From Candidatus Magnetomicrobium cryptolimnococcus (GTDB taxonomy: Bacteria > Nitrospirota > Thermodesulfovibrionia > Thermodesulfovibrionales > Magnetobacteriaceae): 49,502 nt of DNA. The notes beneath the pieces were generated by a model that was not told where the DNA came from, did not search any database, and worked only from the letters and a program-made list of their open reading frames with translations. The DNA is taken from the NCBI GenBank assembly GCA_018606805.1, contig JAGYWI010000023.1, positions 1 to 49,502 on the forward strand. The letters are read 5' to 3'. Positions within the stretch are counted from its first letter, which is position 1; every line of letters begins with the position of its first letter. The position numbers and the translations under genes are program-made. Shown piece by piece: positions 16,960 through 25,867 of the stretch.

Positions 16960-18489
16960 ATGCTTGCAAAAGTATTAAGTGCCGCTATAATAGGTGTAGA
17001 TGCCTACCCAGTAGACGTTGAAGTGGATATACAAACAAACGGTGTCCCACACTTTTCAATCGTAGGCTTACCGGATGCCTCCGTAAAAGAAAGCAGAGAA
17101 AGGGTGCGAGCAGCACTTAAAAACATAGGGTTTGCATTTCCACTGCGCCCAATAACAGTAAACCTAGCCCCAGCAGCCCTTAAAAAAGAAGGTGCTGCCT
17201 TTGACCTTCCCATAGCTATAGCTATACTTATTTGTGAAGAAATCATATCACAAGAATCCATTAAAAACTTCATCATATCCGGCGAACTTTCACTAAATGG
17301 CACCATACGACCCATTAAAGGCTGCCTTTCAATGGCAATACTTGCAAAACAACTCACACATATAAAAAACATCATCCTTCCGTACGAAAACGGTCAAGAA
17401 GCCTCCGTCGTCAATAATATCTCCGTCTACGCTATAAACACACTAACAACTGCTGTTGAATTCCTTGCCGGCAAACAACAACTTACACCAACCATAAGCC
17501 CCACCCCCAATCAAACCACCGTAACCTATGAATACGAAGAAGACTTTGCAGACGTCAAAGGGCAAGAACATGTTAAACGCGCCATAGAGGTATCAGCCGC
17601 AGGCGGCCACAACATACTAATGATAGGCCCCCCCGGCTCAGGAAAAACTATGCTTGCTAAACGCATCCCTTCCATACTGCCACCTATGACCTTTGACGAA
17701 TCCATAGAAACCACCAAAATCCATAGTGTTGCAGGCCTTATTAAAAGCAACAACGCCCTAATAACAAAACGCCCATTTAGAAACCCCCACCACACAATAT
17801 CAGACATAGCACTAATTGGAGGTGGCCAAGTGCCTAAACCCGGGGAGGTTTCTCTCTCACATAACGGAGTACTTTTTTTAGATGAGCTGCCTGAATTTAA
17901 ACGAAACGTCATAGAAGTACTAAGACAACCACTTGAAAACGGTGAGGTCCACATAGCAAGAGCCGCTGCATCTATAAAATACCCAGCCTCATTCATGCTC
18001 GTATCAGCCATGAACCCCTGTCCATGCGGCTATCACCGAGACCCTAAACACTCCTGCGTTTGCACACCGACACAAATTCAAAAATATAAAAACCGCATAT
18101 CAGGACCTCTTTTTGATAGAATAGACATACACGTAGACGTCCCCGCAGTACCATACAAAGACCTCTCCTCTACATATAATGGCGAACCCTCCCATACTAT
18201 CAGAAAACGCGTCTTAAAGGCACAATTAATCCAACAAAAAAGGTTTCAAACAGATAAAATCTACAGAAACGGCCAAATGAACACTCAACACATAAGAAAA
18301 CTCTGCATACTATCACAAGAAGCCACCGCTTTACTTAATATAGCTATGGAAAAACTATCACTATCAGCACGCGCATATATGCGCATTATAAAAGTATCGC
18401 GTACAATAGCCGATATTGAAGATTCACAATTAATAGAAAGCCACCATGTGGCCGAAGCTATACAATATAGAACTTTAGACAGAAGATAA
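16960..18489 (+). CDS. comM: YifB/ComM-family AAA+ ATPase (magnesium-chelatase-like)
   Basis: The 509-residue protein has the family start MLAKVLSAAIIGVDAYPVDV and an N-terminal ChlI-like domain. Walker A is GPPGSGKT at 223-230, Walker B is VLFLDELPEF (about 303-312), a cysteine cluster NPCPCGYHRD follows, and the C-terminal chelatase lid contains SARAYMRIIKVSRTIADIE. The length is normal. In transformable bacteria ComM is a hexameric helicase that extends heteroduplex branches during natural transformation; in other species the role is less defined. The start is certain from the family N-terminus although no ribosome site is present. Confidence 0.95.
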   Translation: MLAKVLSAAIIGVDAYPVDVEVDIQTNGVPHFSIVGLPDASVKESRERVRAALKNIGFAFPLRPITVNLAPAALKKEGAAFDLPIAIAILICEEIISQESIKNFIISGELSLNGTIRPIKGCLSMAILAKQLTHIKNIILPYENGQEASVVNNISVYAINTLTTAVEFLAGKQQLTPTISPTPNQTTVTYEYEEDFADVKGQEHVKRAIEVSAAGGHNILMIGPPGSGKTMLAKRIPSILPPMTFDESIETTKIHSVAGLIKSNNALITKRPFRNPHHTISDIALIGGGQVPKPGEVSLSHNGVLFLDELPEFKRNVIEVLRQPLENGEVHIARAAASIKYPASFMLVSAMNPCPCGYHRDPKHSCVCTPTQIQKYKNRISGPLFDRIDIHVDVPAVPYKDLSSTYNGEPSHTIRKRVLKAQLIQQKRFQTDKIYRNGQMNTQHIRKLCILSQEATALLNIAMEKLSLSARAYMRIIKVSRTIADIEDSQLIESHHVAEAIQYRTLDRR

Positions 18490-18915
18490 TGTAATTCTAA
18501 ACATCATAGCGGTAGATTCATAGTCAACCAATTTGTTCCATACCTATGTAGAAAGTAGTATTGATAAGTATGTAGTAGGGAAAAAGAAATCCCCCAATAG
18601 TAAAGGTTTTCCATAGCCTTATATGAGCGTACCTTTTTTAGCAGACAGAGCGCTGTGCTATGCTTATAAGACAGCAAGCACATAAGATTTAACCATTACC
18701 CATTAATAATTACTATGTTGTCTTGATTTTTTTATAATCATTAAGATTTAATAATAATATCATATTTTATTCTACAATATTGTCATGAAAATATGGTGTT
18801 AGCAATAAAAGGGTGGAGGTATTTATTTCTAAGAATTTCACTTTTCACTTTTTAATATAGAGATTGCTTAACAACTGTTACATAATTGTTACAATAACAA
18901 AGTAATCGTTGAACT
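18490..18915. other. Gene-free region between comM and the SBBP protein gene
   Basis: The region is 426 bases and strongly A+T-rich. I see no ORF, tRNA or clear riboswitch. Near the right end it has a repeated TGTTACA pair (tgttacataattgttaca, 18877-18894) that could be a protein-binding site for the large secreted protein gene. Confidence 0.4.
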
Positions 18916-21900
18916 ATGAAAAATTTAATATTTCTAAAAATGGAGGCAAAGTTAAATAGCATGAAGGTTATGATGAAAAAATGTAGAAGTGGCATAATAT
19001 TAAACATGTGTTTGCTCATCCTTATAGCTTTTATTATGCTAAATGCTGTTGGATTTAATAATGGTAGCCAATTATTAGCTTCAACAGCCTTGGGGCAAGG
19101 TACTGACAATCTTATCAAGTTTACATCAGGCAGCCACGTTATAGGATTTGGAGTTAAGCAGGTATATACGGCATCAAAGGACCATGTATTGAAAGTAGAA
19201 TTTGTGAAAGCAAGGGATGTATTGCCAATATCTGAAGGAGGGGTTGTCAATCAAAATGGACAGGCATTACCGTTAACTAAAGTTAAATATGAAAATTTAT
19301 GGAACGCAATAACGCTAACATATGAAAACGTTAATGACGCCATAATGATAAGCTCTTATTATGTAAACCCCAAGTCTGGCAAGTACGGAGGACCAGGACA
19401 AATTCGTTTAAGGTATAACGTACCGGTTGAGCTTGATAGAGGCGGCAATTTGGTTTTAAAATTCAAAACCGGTATTATGAAAGAAACAGCCCCCATAGCA
19501 TGGCAGGAAATACAAGGCAAGAAAGTGCTAGTAGATATAAGCTATATCCTCTTTAGCAAAAATGAAGTAGGTTTTAAAGTAGCTAAATATAACCAAGAAT
19601 ACCCTTTAATAATAGACCCCACGTTGAGTTGGAATACCTTTTTGGGTGGCTCGGGATATGAATATGGTCAAGGAATAGCCTTTGACGGCAGTGGTAACGT
19701 TTATGTAACAGGCTATGGTGGGGCAAATTGGGGTTCACCTGTTAGGGCTTATACCAGTAACGATGACATATTTGTAGCAAAACTTACAACCGATGGGTCT
19801 TTAACTTGGCACACTTTTTTGGGCGGCTCAGGAACTGATTATGGTAGAGGAATAACATATGACGGCAGTGGAAATGTCTACGTAACAGGCTATAGCGGAG
19901 CCACTTGGGGCTCACCTCTCAGGGCTTATACTAGTATCGGTGATATAGTTGCTGCAAAACTTACAACCGATGGCGCTTTGAACTGGAACACCTTTTTAGG
20001 CGGCTCGGGTAGTGATGATGGTTATGGAATAACATCTGATGGCAGTGGAAATGTCTACGTAACAGGCTATAGCGGAGCCACTTGGGGCTCACCTCTCAGG
20101 GCTTATACTAGTAACGGTGATATAGTTGCTGCAAAACTTACAACCGATGGCGCTTTGAACTGGAACACCTTTTTAGGCGGCTCGAATACTGATTATGGTA
20201 GAGGAATAACGCCAGATGGCAGCGGCAACGTTTATGTAATAGGTGTTAGCACTGCCACTTGGGGCTCACCTCTCAGGGCTTATACCAGTAATGAGGATAT
20301 ACTTGTAGCAAAACTTACAAGTGATGGCGCTTTGAACTGGAACACCTTTTTAGGCGGCTCGAATACTGATTACGGTAGAGGAATAACATCTGATAGCAGC
20401 GGTAATGTTTATGTAACAGGTTATAGCGCTGCCAATTGGGACACACCTATTAGGGCTTATAATGCCTGGCAAGACATAGTTGCTGCAAAGCTTACAAGCG
20501 ATGGCGCTTTGATATGGCACACGTTTTTAGGCGGCTCGAATACTGATGATGGTTATGGAATAACACCTGATGGCAGTGGTAATGTTTATGTAACAGGTTA
20601 TAGCGCTGCCAATTGGGGCACACCTATTAGGGCTTATAATGCCTGGCAAGACATAGTTGCTGCAAAGCTTACAAGCGATGGCGCTTTGATACGGCACACG
20701 TTTTTAGGTGGCTCGGGCGGCGATTACGGTAGGGGAATAACGTCTGATGGCAGCGGCAATGTTTATGTGGCAGGTCATAGCAGTGCCAATTGGAGCGCAC
20801 CCATTAGGGATTATACTAGCGGGGATGATATAGTTGTTTCAAAAGTAACAGATTACGAAACAATAACCCTACAAGGTTCGGGTGTAAATGGTGGCACTAT
20901 AGTGGAGACATTGGGAGATGGGGCAATTAATGCAGCGTGGAACGGTACTACGTTAAGTGGCACAGTCTCTGAAAACGTAGGTTATGAAACAAACCACACC
21001 TTAACAGCAAGTGCAAACACTGGTGCAACTGTCAGTTGGTCTGGCAACTGTAGCAGCGTATCAGATAATGCAACAACAACTGCCACATGTTCTATTACCA
21101 GTATATCTTCTGATAAGACGGTAACAGCAACTTTTTCAACTGCTACATATACAATAACAGTGGTAGGCTCAGGAGTTAATGGTGGTACTATAGATGAAAC
21201 CTCCGGCAGCAGCAACATAAATGCCACTTGGAATGGTACCTCATTAAGTGGTACAACGTCAGAAAGCCTTGATTATGGTACAAGCTTAACCCTCCAAGCA
21301 AGCGCCAACACTGGCACAACTGTCAGCTGGTCTGGCAACTGTAGTGCCACATCTGGTAACGCAACAACAACCGCTACTTGCTCTATTACGAGCATATCTT
21401 CTAATAAGACAGTAACAGCAACTTTTTCAACCTCTGATAGTGGAAGTAGTGGTGGTAGCGGTGAGCCTGCTGTTACTCAACCATTACCAGAACCAACGTC
21501 GGTAGTAATTGTAACCCCCACGGCAAATCCGACAACAACTGCAACACCCACATCCACACCAACGACAGAACCAACCCCTACACCAACAATAACCCCAACT
21601 TCAACTCCTACCTCAACGCCCACACCTACACTTACACTAACCCCCACAACAATTCCAACACCAAAGGCCTTTGACCCCACATTGCCATTAAATATTGGGG
21701 ACACAGACGGAAATGGACAAAACGAGCTCTTTGGTTTAACAAATGATGGAGCAATCTACTACACTAGTAACTTTGCAACGTGGCACACTATCTCCGGCAT
21801 TTTATCTTTTATAACAGTGCGTGAGCTTGATAACGACGGCAAAGATGACATAATTGGCATATACGAAAACGAGGTTTACTATACGAATGACCGGGGGCAA

Positions 21901-22641
21901 ACATGGTATTGGCTTCAAGGTCAACTTAATAGCTTAACAGTTGGTGATATTAATAACGATGGTAACCCAGATATAATCGGCACAATTGATGGCAAGATAT
22001 ACTATTGCACAAACCCAACTGCCAATAACCCATCATGGACATTAGCACAAGGTAACCTAACAACTCTAAGTATAGCGGATATTGACAAAGACGGTACCCT
22101 TGACGTTACCGGGATTAATGGGCAAGGGGCAGATGAACTAAAAAACTCCGTATGGTTAACAAACAATATAACAGCTAACCCGCCACAATGGCAATCTATG
22201 AATGGTAACCTCACCTCGCTATCTATTGCAGACATTAACAATGATAGTAAGCTCGATATTGTTGGTATAAATAATGACGATAACGGCTCCATTTGGCAAA
22301 TACTAAATACCAGCAATAACTTACAGTGGAATAAAATAGACGGTATGCTTTCAACGTTAGCTGTAGGGAAAGGTAGCGACAATTATACCTTAATAGGTCT
22401 TAATAACTTTACAACCAATAATGCTGTATATTATAAAAAGGCTAATGATAGTCAATGGACAGCAATTTTAGGCCAACTGACTAAAGTAATAGGGTATGAT
22501 ATAAATGGAGATGGCCAAACTGATATAATTGGCATAAACAATAACGCTATAAATAGGGAAGATGCAGTTTTGTACAGCCTAAGCCCATTTGCTGGTGCAA
22601 ACATATGGGTGCTTACATCTGGGCAAATTGATAGATTTTAA
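18916..22641 (+). CDS. Large secreted SBBP beta-propeller / FG-GAP protein
   Basis: The 1241-residue exported protein has these parts in order: a signal or anchor helix (about 18-45); an N-terminal SBBP-associated domain (60-235, ending in YPLIIDPTLSW); seven 59-residue SBBP repeats (about 237-649; FLGGSGTDYGRGI, DGSGNVYVTGYS); two InlB B-repeat-like units (about 651-838; SWSGNCSS, TCSITSISS); a Thr/Pro linker (about 860-920); and FG-GAP/VCBS-like repeats (923-1241; IADINNDSKLDIVGINN). ATG 18961, with GGAGG 14 bases upstream, is an alternative start that gives a shorter signal peptide. It is probably a surface-displayed or secreted adhesin-like protein. No sorting signal or enzyme domain is seen. 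Confidence 0.88.
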   Translation: MKNLIFLKMEAKLNSMKVMMKKCRSGIILNMCLLILIAFIMLNAVGFNNGSQLLASTALGQGTDNLIKFTSGSHVIGFGVKQVYTASKDHVLKVEFVKARDVLPISEGGVVNQNGQALPLTKVKYENLWNAITLTYENVNDAIMISSYYVNPKSGKYGGPGQIRLRYNVPVELDRGGNLVLKFKTGIMKETAPIAWQEIQGKKVLVDISYILFSKNEVGFKVAKYNQEYPLIIDPTLSWNTFLGGSGYEYGQGIAFDGSGNVYVTGYGGANWGSPVRAYTSNDDIFVAKLTTDGSLTWHTFLGGSGTDYGRGITYDGSGNVYVTGYSGATWGSPLRAYTSIGDIVAAKLTTDGALNWNTFLGGSGSDDGYGITSDGSGNVYVTGYSGATWGSPLRAYTSNGDIVAAKLTTDGALNWNTFLGGSNTDYGRGITPDGSGNVYVIGVSTATWGSPLRAYTSNEDILVAKLTSDGALNWNTFLGGSNTDYGRGITSDSSGNVYVTGYSAANWDTPIRAYNAWQDIVAAKLTSDGALIWHTFLGGSNTDDGYGITPDGSGNVYVTGYSAANWGTPIRAYNAWQDIVAAKLTSDGALIRHTFLGGSGGDYGRGITSDGSGNVYVAGHSSANWSAPIRDYTSGDDIVVSKVTDYETITLQGSGVNGGTIVETLGDGAINAAWNGTTLSGTVSENVGYETNHTLTASANTGATVSWSGNCSSVSDNATTTATCSITSISSDKTVTATFSTATYTITVVGSGVNGGTIDETSGSSNINATWNGTSLSGTTSESLDYGTSLTLQASANTGTTVSWSGNCSATSGNATTTATCSITSISSNKTVTATFSTSDSGSSGGSGEPAVTQPLPEPTSVVIVTPTANPTTTATPTSTPTTEPTPTPTITPTSTPTSTPTPTLTLTPTTIPTPKAFDPTLPLNIGDTDGNGQNELFGLTNDGAIYYTSNFATWHTISGILSFITVRELDNDGKDDIIGIYENEVYYTNDRGQTWYWLQGQLNSLTVGDINNDGNPDIIGTIDGKIYYCTNPTANNPSWTLAQGNLTTLSIADIDKDGTLDVTGINGQGADELKNSVWLTNNITANPPQWQSMNGNLTSLSIADINNDSKLDIVGINNDDNGSIWQILNTSNNLQWNKIDGMLSTLAVGKGSDNYTLIGLNNFTTNNAVYYKKANDSQWTAILGQLTKVIGYDINGDGQTDIIGINNNAINREDAVLYSLSPFAGANIWVLTSGQIDRF
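19624..20862 (+). repeat. Seven exact-length 177-bp tandem repeats
   Basis: Repeat units begin at 19624, 19801, 19978, 20155, 20332, 20509 and 20686, each exactly 177 bases (59 codons) apart. Neighbouring units share long identical stretches, for example the Tyr-Ser-Gly-Ala-Thr-Trp blocks at about 19870-19935 and 20050-20115. The number seven fits one closed seven-bladed propeller. Confidence 0.92.
21480..21672 (+). repeat. Thr/Pro-coding low-complexity linker
   Basis: This is a run of degenerate TPT/TPTST codons inside the SBBP/FG-GAP gene. It forms an extended linker between the InlB-like repeats and the FG-GAP domain and may be O-glycosylated. Confidence 0.7.
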
Positions 22642-22658
22642 GAGATTTGGCAATTTTT

Positions 22659-22694
22659 GGTGCGGAAGATAACTATGAGATATACTTCCGCACC
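22659..22694 (+). terminator. Hairpin after the SBBP protein gene
   Basis: A 10-bp perfect stem (ggtgcggaag / cttccgcacc) lies 17 bases after the stop codon. No long T-run follows, so its strength as a terminator is uncertain. Confidence 0.45.
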
Positions 22695-22779
22695 GTGTAC
22701 AGGAGGTGTGTCTACACACCCGTAGCTACGCTTGCAATAACAGAGGAGGGGCGAAATTATAGTAGATTTTGGTGTTTTT

Positions 22780-22921
22780 GTAATAGTTCAGCCCCCTGTC
22801 TCGTCATTGCGAGGAGCGTAAGCGACGAAGGGTGCGGAGGCGCACCTCCCTCAATCCCGTCTTTTACTAAAGAGAGATTGCTTCGCTGCGCTCGCAATGA
22901 CAAAGTAGGCTGAACTATTAC
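22780..22921. repeat. Palindromic REP-like element (cgtcattgcgagg type)
   Basis: Perfect 14-bp inverted ends (gtaatagttcagcc / ggctgaactattac) enclose a second palindrome: cgtcattgcgaggagcgtaa and the matching cgctcgcaatga. Sequences of this type recur in many unrelated genomes and yield spurious peptides such as SVSDEG and LLRCARNDK. It sits between convergent genes. Confidence 0.75.
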
Positions 22922-22933
22922 GTGTTTTTTTAT

Positions 22934-23605
22934 TTATTTTTTCTTTCCCATTAAATAACTTTCAAATATATTTAAACTGTTAAACATAACCTCGCCTTCT
23001 TTTGTCAATAGGTAGAGTTTATCTTTATTTTGCTCAATCAACCCTGCATCCTTCAAAACCTTCAAATGAAAGACAACCTTACGGTGGTCATCCACGTTTA
23101 TTTCCCTGACGATTTCCATAAATCGCATGGCTTTATATGTATATAATAATTTTATAATGCCCCTTCTGATATAATTGGATATTGAGCTTAGTGTGGAGTC
23201 AATATCGGTACGTTTATTAATATTTTGCTCAAAACTCAGCTCTTCAAATATCCTATTTACTATGGTAAGCAACTCATTGGTTTTAAATGGTTTTGATATA
23301 TATTCAACTGCACCTTTTTTTATAGCCTCAACTGCATTATCTATAGTTGCAAAAGCCGTTATCATGATTACCTTGACCTTTGGTCGTATTCGTCTTAGCT
23401 CAGTAAGTAAGTCCATACCCTTAATCCCCGGCATTATTAGATCAAGTAACACCATATCAAAGTCCGCCGTATTTACCTTTTCAATAGCCAACATACCATT
23501 ATGCGCAATATCCGTATGGTAGCCTGCCCTTTGCAGCACTTCCTTGATTGTACCGCATAAATCCACATCGTCATCAACCACCAAGATTTTATAATCTTTC
23601 ATCAC
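22934..23605 (-). CDS. Response regulator with winged-helix output
   Basis: The 223-residue protein has a receiver domain (5-125) with acidic residues D11-D13, phospho-acceptor D55 in LLDLIMPG, T83 and K105. A C-terminal winged helix (about 145-215; IRRGIIKLLY, KVVFHLKVLKDAGLIEQ) resembles ArsR/MarR-like DNA-binding domains and not the usual OmpR or NtrC outputs. Its start overlaps the kinase stop by four bases (ATGA), so the two form a coupled two-component system. The target genes are unknown; the adjacent PEP-synthase-like gene and the secreted protein are candidates. Confidence 0.88.
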   Translation of the reverse strand: MMKDYKILVVDDDVDLCGTIKEVLQRAGYHTDIAHNGMLAIEKVNTADFDMVLLDLIMPGIKGMDLLTELRRIRPKVKVIMITAFATIDNAVEAIKKGAVEYISKPFKTNELLTIVNRIFEELSFEQNINKRTDIDSTLSSISNYIRRGIIKLLYTYKAMRFMEIVREINVDDHRKVVFHLKVLKDAGLIEQNKDKLYLLTKEGEVMFNSLNIFESYLMGKKK

Positions 23606-25230
23606 TGAGCTACCGGTAATTTTATTACCACTGTTGTACCCTTATTTTCCTTGCTGTAAACATCAATCGTACCATTATGCCGCACTATTATGCTATATGC
23701 TATAGATAACCCAAGGCCTGTGCCAATACCTATTTCCTTTGTGGTAAAAAATGCTTCAAATACTTTAGCAAGGTATTTTTCTGGGATTCCACTACCGGTA
23801 TCCCTTACCTCAACGCTGACTATATCCTTATTGGCAAATGTTGATATATAAATATCCTTTTTTTCCTTCATAGCCTCTATCGAATTCGTAAGCACATTTA
23901 TTAAAACCTGCTCAAGCTTTATCGGATTACCATAAATATCAGGCACTTCTGCAAGGAATAGATGTACGGTAAAATCCTTTAATTTATTGTACATAAGTAG
24001 CAGCACACTATTTATTATGCTATTTATATTTATCTCAACAAACCGCTCACCGTCTGGGTGCGAAAACTGTAGTAACTCCTTCGTTATCGTAGATACTCGG
24101 TCTATGTCTTGTTCCATTTTCTCAATGCGTTTCCTTATATTGTCATCATCTGTTATGGCGGCGAGGTCTTCTTTTAATATTTCGACATTTAAGGACAGGT
24201 TTGTAATTGGGTTATTCACCTCGTGGGCAACGCCAGCAGCAAGCCGCCCGATTGAGGCTAACTTTTCCGTTGCCACTATGTGGTGTAGGTTTGTATCTAA
24301 GTGTTTTATTATAACCCTTGTAGCCCCGTAGGATATAAATATTCCTATAGCTACAACGACAAAGGTTTTATATATTATCAAATTTTTGGCAATTTTCATA
24401 TAGCCAAACATACTATCCTTTAGCTCACCATAGATGTTCACACAGCCATTTTCAACAATCCTTGCAATGCCAACCATATTGTGCTCTGCTTGCTCAAGTT
24501 CAAGGGTTAGTTGAATGGAGTTATCAAGCAACATGCTATAACGCTTAGCCAACTCAATAACCTTAAGCGCATTAGGGGCGTAATTATCTTTTAAAAGCAC
24601 AACTATAGCCTTTAGTTTACTAAGGGCATTGTGGCCACTGTCTAACTTTTTCGTAGTTATATATAAAATGCTATCCTTTTGAGCCTCTTTTAAAAGTTTT
24701 AATGCTTCCTCTTTTTCAAAAATCAACGGGAAATCTTCAAAACTATCTGCTGAATTAGCAAGTTCCATGTCAAGAGATAGTTTTCTTTCGTACAAATTAG
24801 CGTACCTAATAAAAGCCTCTTTATAGTTTTCAATGGAGCTAATAATTTGTCTTAAACGTGTTTTTTGTCCATCATCAGTAAGGCGGTTAAGTATCGCCCT
24901 CAACTGGTGCTCCATAAGCTTTGTAATATCTAATACGCTTGCAACGTACTTAGTATCATGGCGGATTATGTAATTTTTTTCCTCCATCCGTGCCTTTTCT
25001 ATATTTTTTATCAAGCGGTTAACATCATCGGCATTATTTACGTTTACTAACGCCTTATTTATTACATTTATGCCAATTAACGCTATTGCCACACACAACA
25101 CTAAGACAATAGCAAAGCCACCGCTGATTTTAAACGTAAGGCGTGGATGTTTTAGCTTAAGCATTTGAGCATAATTTTTTGAAAAACTTTCCTTAACTGT
25201 TTCCTTATCATTTTTAATAATGATGTGCAA
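23602..25230 (-). CDS. Membrane sensor histidine kinase
   Basis: The protein is 542 residues from a TTG start at 25230; an in-frame ATG 66 bases later (MLKLKHPRL) is the alternative, and neither has a good ribosome site. Helix TM1 is at about 36-58, a periplasmic helical sensor region of about 225 residues follows, and TM2 is at about 287-306. HisKA has H336 in AAGVAHEVNNPITNL, and the HATPase domain has the N box (INVLTNSIEAM), DTGSGIP and GTGLGLSIAYSII. The helical sensor resembles four-helix-bundle chemosensory domains. It should phosphorylate D55 of the overlapping response regulator. The stimulus is unknown. Confidence 0.9.
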   Translation of the reverse strand: MHIIIKNDKETVKESFSKNYAQMLKLKHPRLTFKISGGFAIVLVLCVAIALIGINVINKALVNVNNADDVNRLIKNIEKARMEEKNYIIRHDTKYVASVLDITKLMEHQLRAILNRLTDDGQKTRLRQIISSIENYKEAFIRYANLYERKLSLDMELANSADSFEDFPLIFEKEEALKLLKEAQKDSILYITTKKLDSGHNALSKLKAIVVLLKDNYAPNALKVIELAKRYSMLLDNSIQLTLELEQAEHNMVGIARIVENGCVNIYGELKDSMFGYMKIAKNLIIYKTFVVVAIGIFISYGATRVIIKHLDTNLHHIVATEKLASIGRLAAGVAHEVNNPITNLSLNVEILKEDLAAITDDDNIRKRIEKMEQDIDRVSTITKELLQFSHPDGERFVEININSIINSVLLLMYNKLKDFTVHLFLAEVPDIYGNPIKLEQVLINVLTNSIEAMKEKKDIYISTFANKDIVSVEVRDTGSGIPEKYLAKVFEAFFTTKEIGIGTGLGLSIAYSIIVRHNGTIDVYSKENKGTTVVIKLPVAQ

Positions 25231-25261
25231 ATCTAATATAGTTTGGAATACTTACTTATTT

Positions 25262-25822
25262 TCAATCTTCAAACACATCTTTTATATCAATCTTAAGCCC
25301 TTCAATAACTTTTGAGGTAACTATCCCTTCTGTTTCGGCATAGGAAAAGACAGTGTATTTTTCTTTTTTAATAGTTAGTATCTCTATTATTTCAAGCTCA
25401 GGTATGACAATCCAGTATTCCGGAACTTGGTAACGTTCGTAAATAGCCCTTTTGGTTTCAGTATCTTTATGATAAGTTCCTTTAGATATAATCTCACAAA
25501 CCATATCAGGTATGCCACGTACCCAGTCTTGAAAGATAGCCATATTTTCTTTTTTAATAAATAAAAGGTCTGGTTGTAAACGATTAAAATTATCTTCAAA
25601 GATTACATCTAAAGGAGGGTGGTATAATTTTCCAACCTTGTTTTTTTCCAAGTGTAATACTATTTTTGTAATTAAACTCATACTAACATTTTGGTGTTTA
25701 GCATAAGGACTTGGGGACATAAGTTTAACTCCGTTGATAATCTCAGTAAGGTCAAAATCACTCTCTAAGAGCACAGGAGTAATTACTTGTTCTATTTCTC
25801 TTTCAATGGTTTGGGTGTTCAT
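25262..25822 (-). CDS. Uma2-family (DUF820) PD-(D/E)XK nuclease-like protein
   Basis: The protein is 186 residues from ATG 25822; a GTG 15 bases upstream is possible. It shows the Uma2 pattern: PLDVIFEDNFNRLQPDLLFI, GIPDMVCEIISKGTYHKDTETKRAIYERYQVPEYWIVIPE. The Asp, Glu and Lys residues fit a PD-(D/E)XK nuclease core. Members of this family are abundant in genomes rich in mobile DNA and their biological function is poorly known. It sits between the PEP-synthase-like gene and the histidine kinase on the same strand, with no clear partnership. Confidence 0.85.
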   Translation of the reverse strand: MNTQTIEREIEQVITPVLLESDFDLTEIINGVKLMSPSPYAKHQNVSMSLITKIVLHLEKNKVGKLYHPPLDVIFEDNFNRLQPDLLFIKKENMAIFQDWVRGIPDMVCEIISKGTYHKDTETKRAIYERYQVPEYWIVIPELEIIEILTIKKEKYTVFSYAETEGIVTSKVIEGLKIDIKDVFED

Positions 25823-25867
25823 GAGGTATTTTAACACTTTACAGTGTTTTTTTTAATTAGTTTTTTA

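Noticed and set aside
18490-18915. Possible riboswitch or small RNA upstream of the SBBP gene
   Set aside because: I could not fit it to the consensus of c-di-GMP or other known classes, and no strong stems were seen.
19624-20862. CRISPR-like array
   Set aside because: The units are in frame, 177 bases long, without unique spacers, and encode a propeller.
22647-22913. 88-residue ORF after the SBBP gene
   Set aside because: It runs through the palindromic repeat, and its peptide (SVSDEG, LLRCARNDK) is the well-known spurious translation of such repeats.
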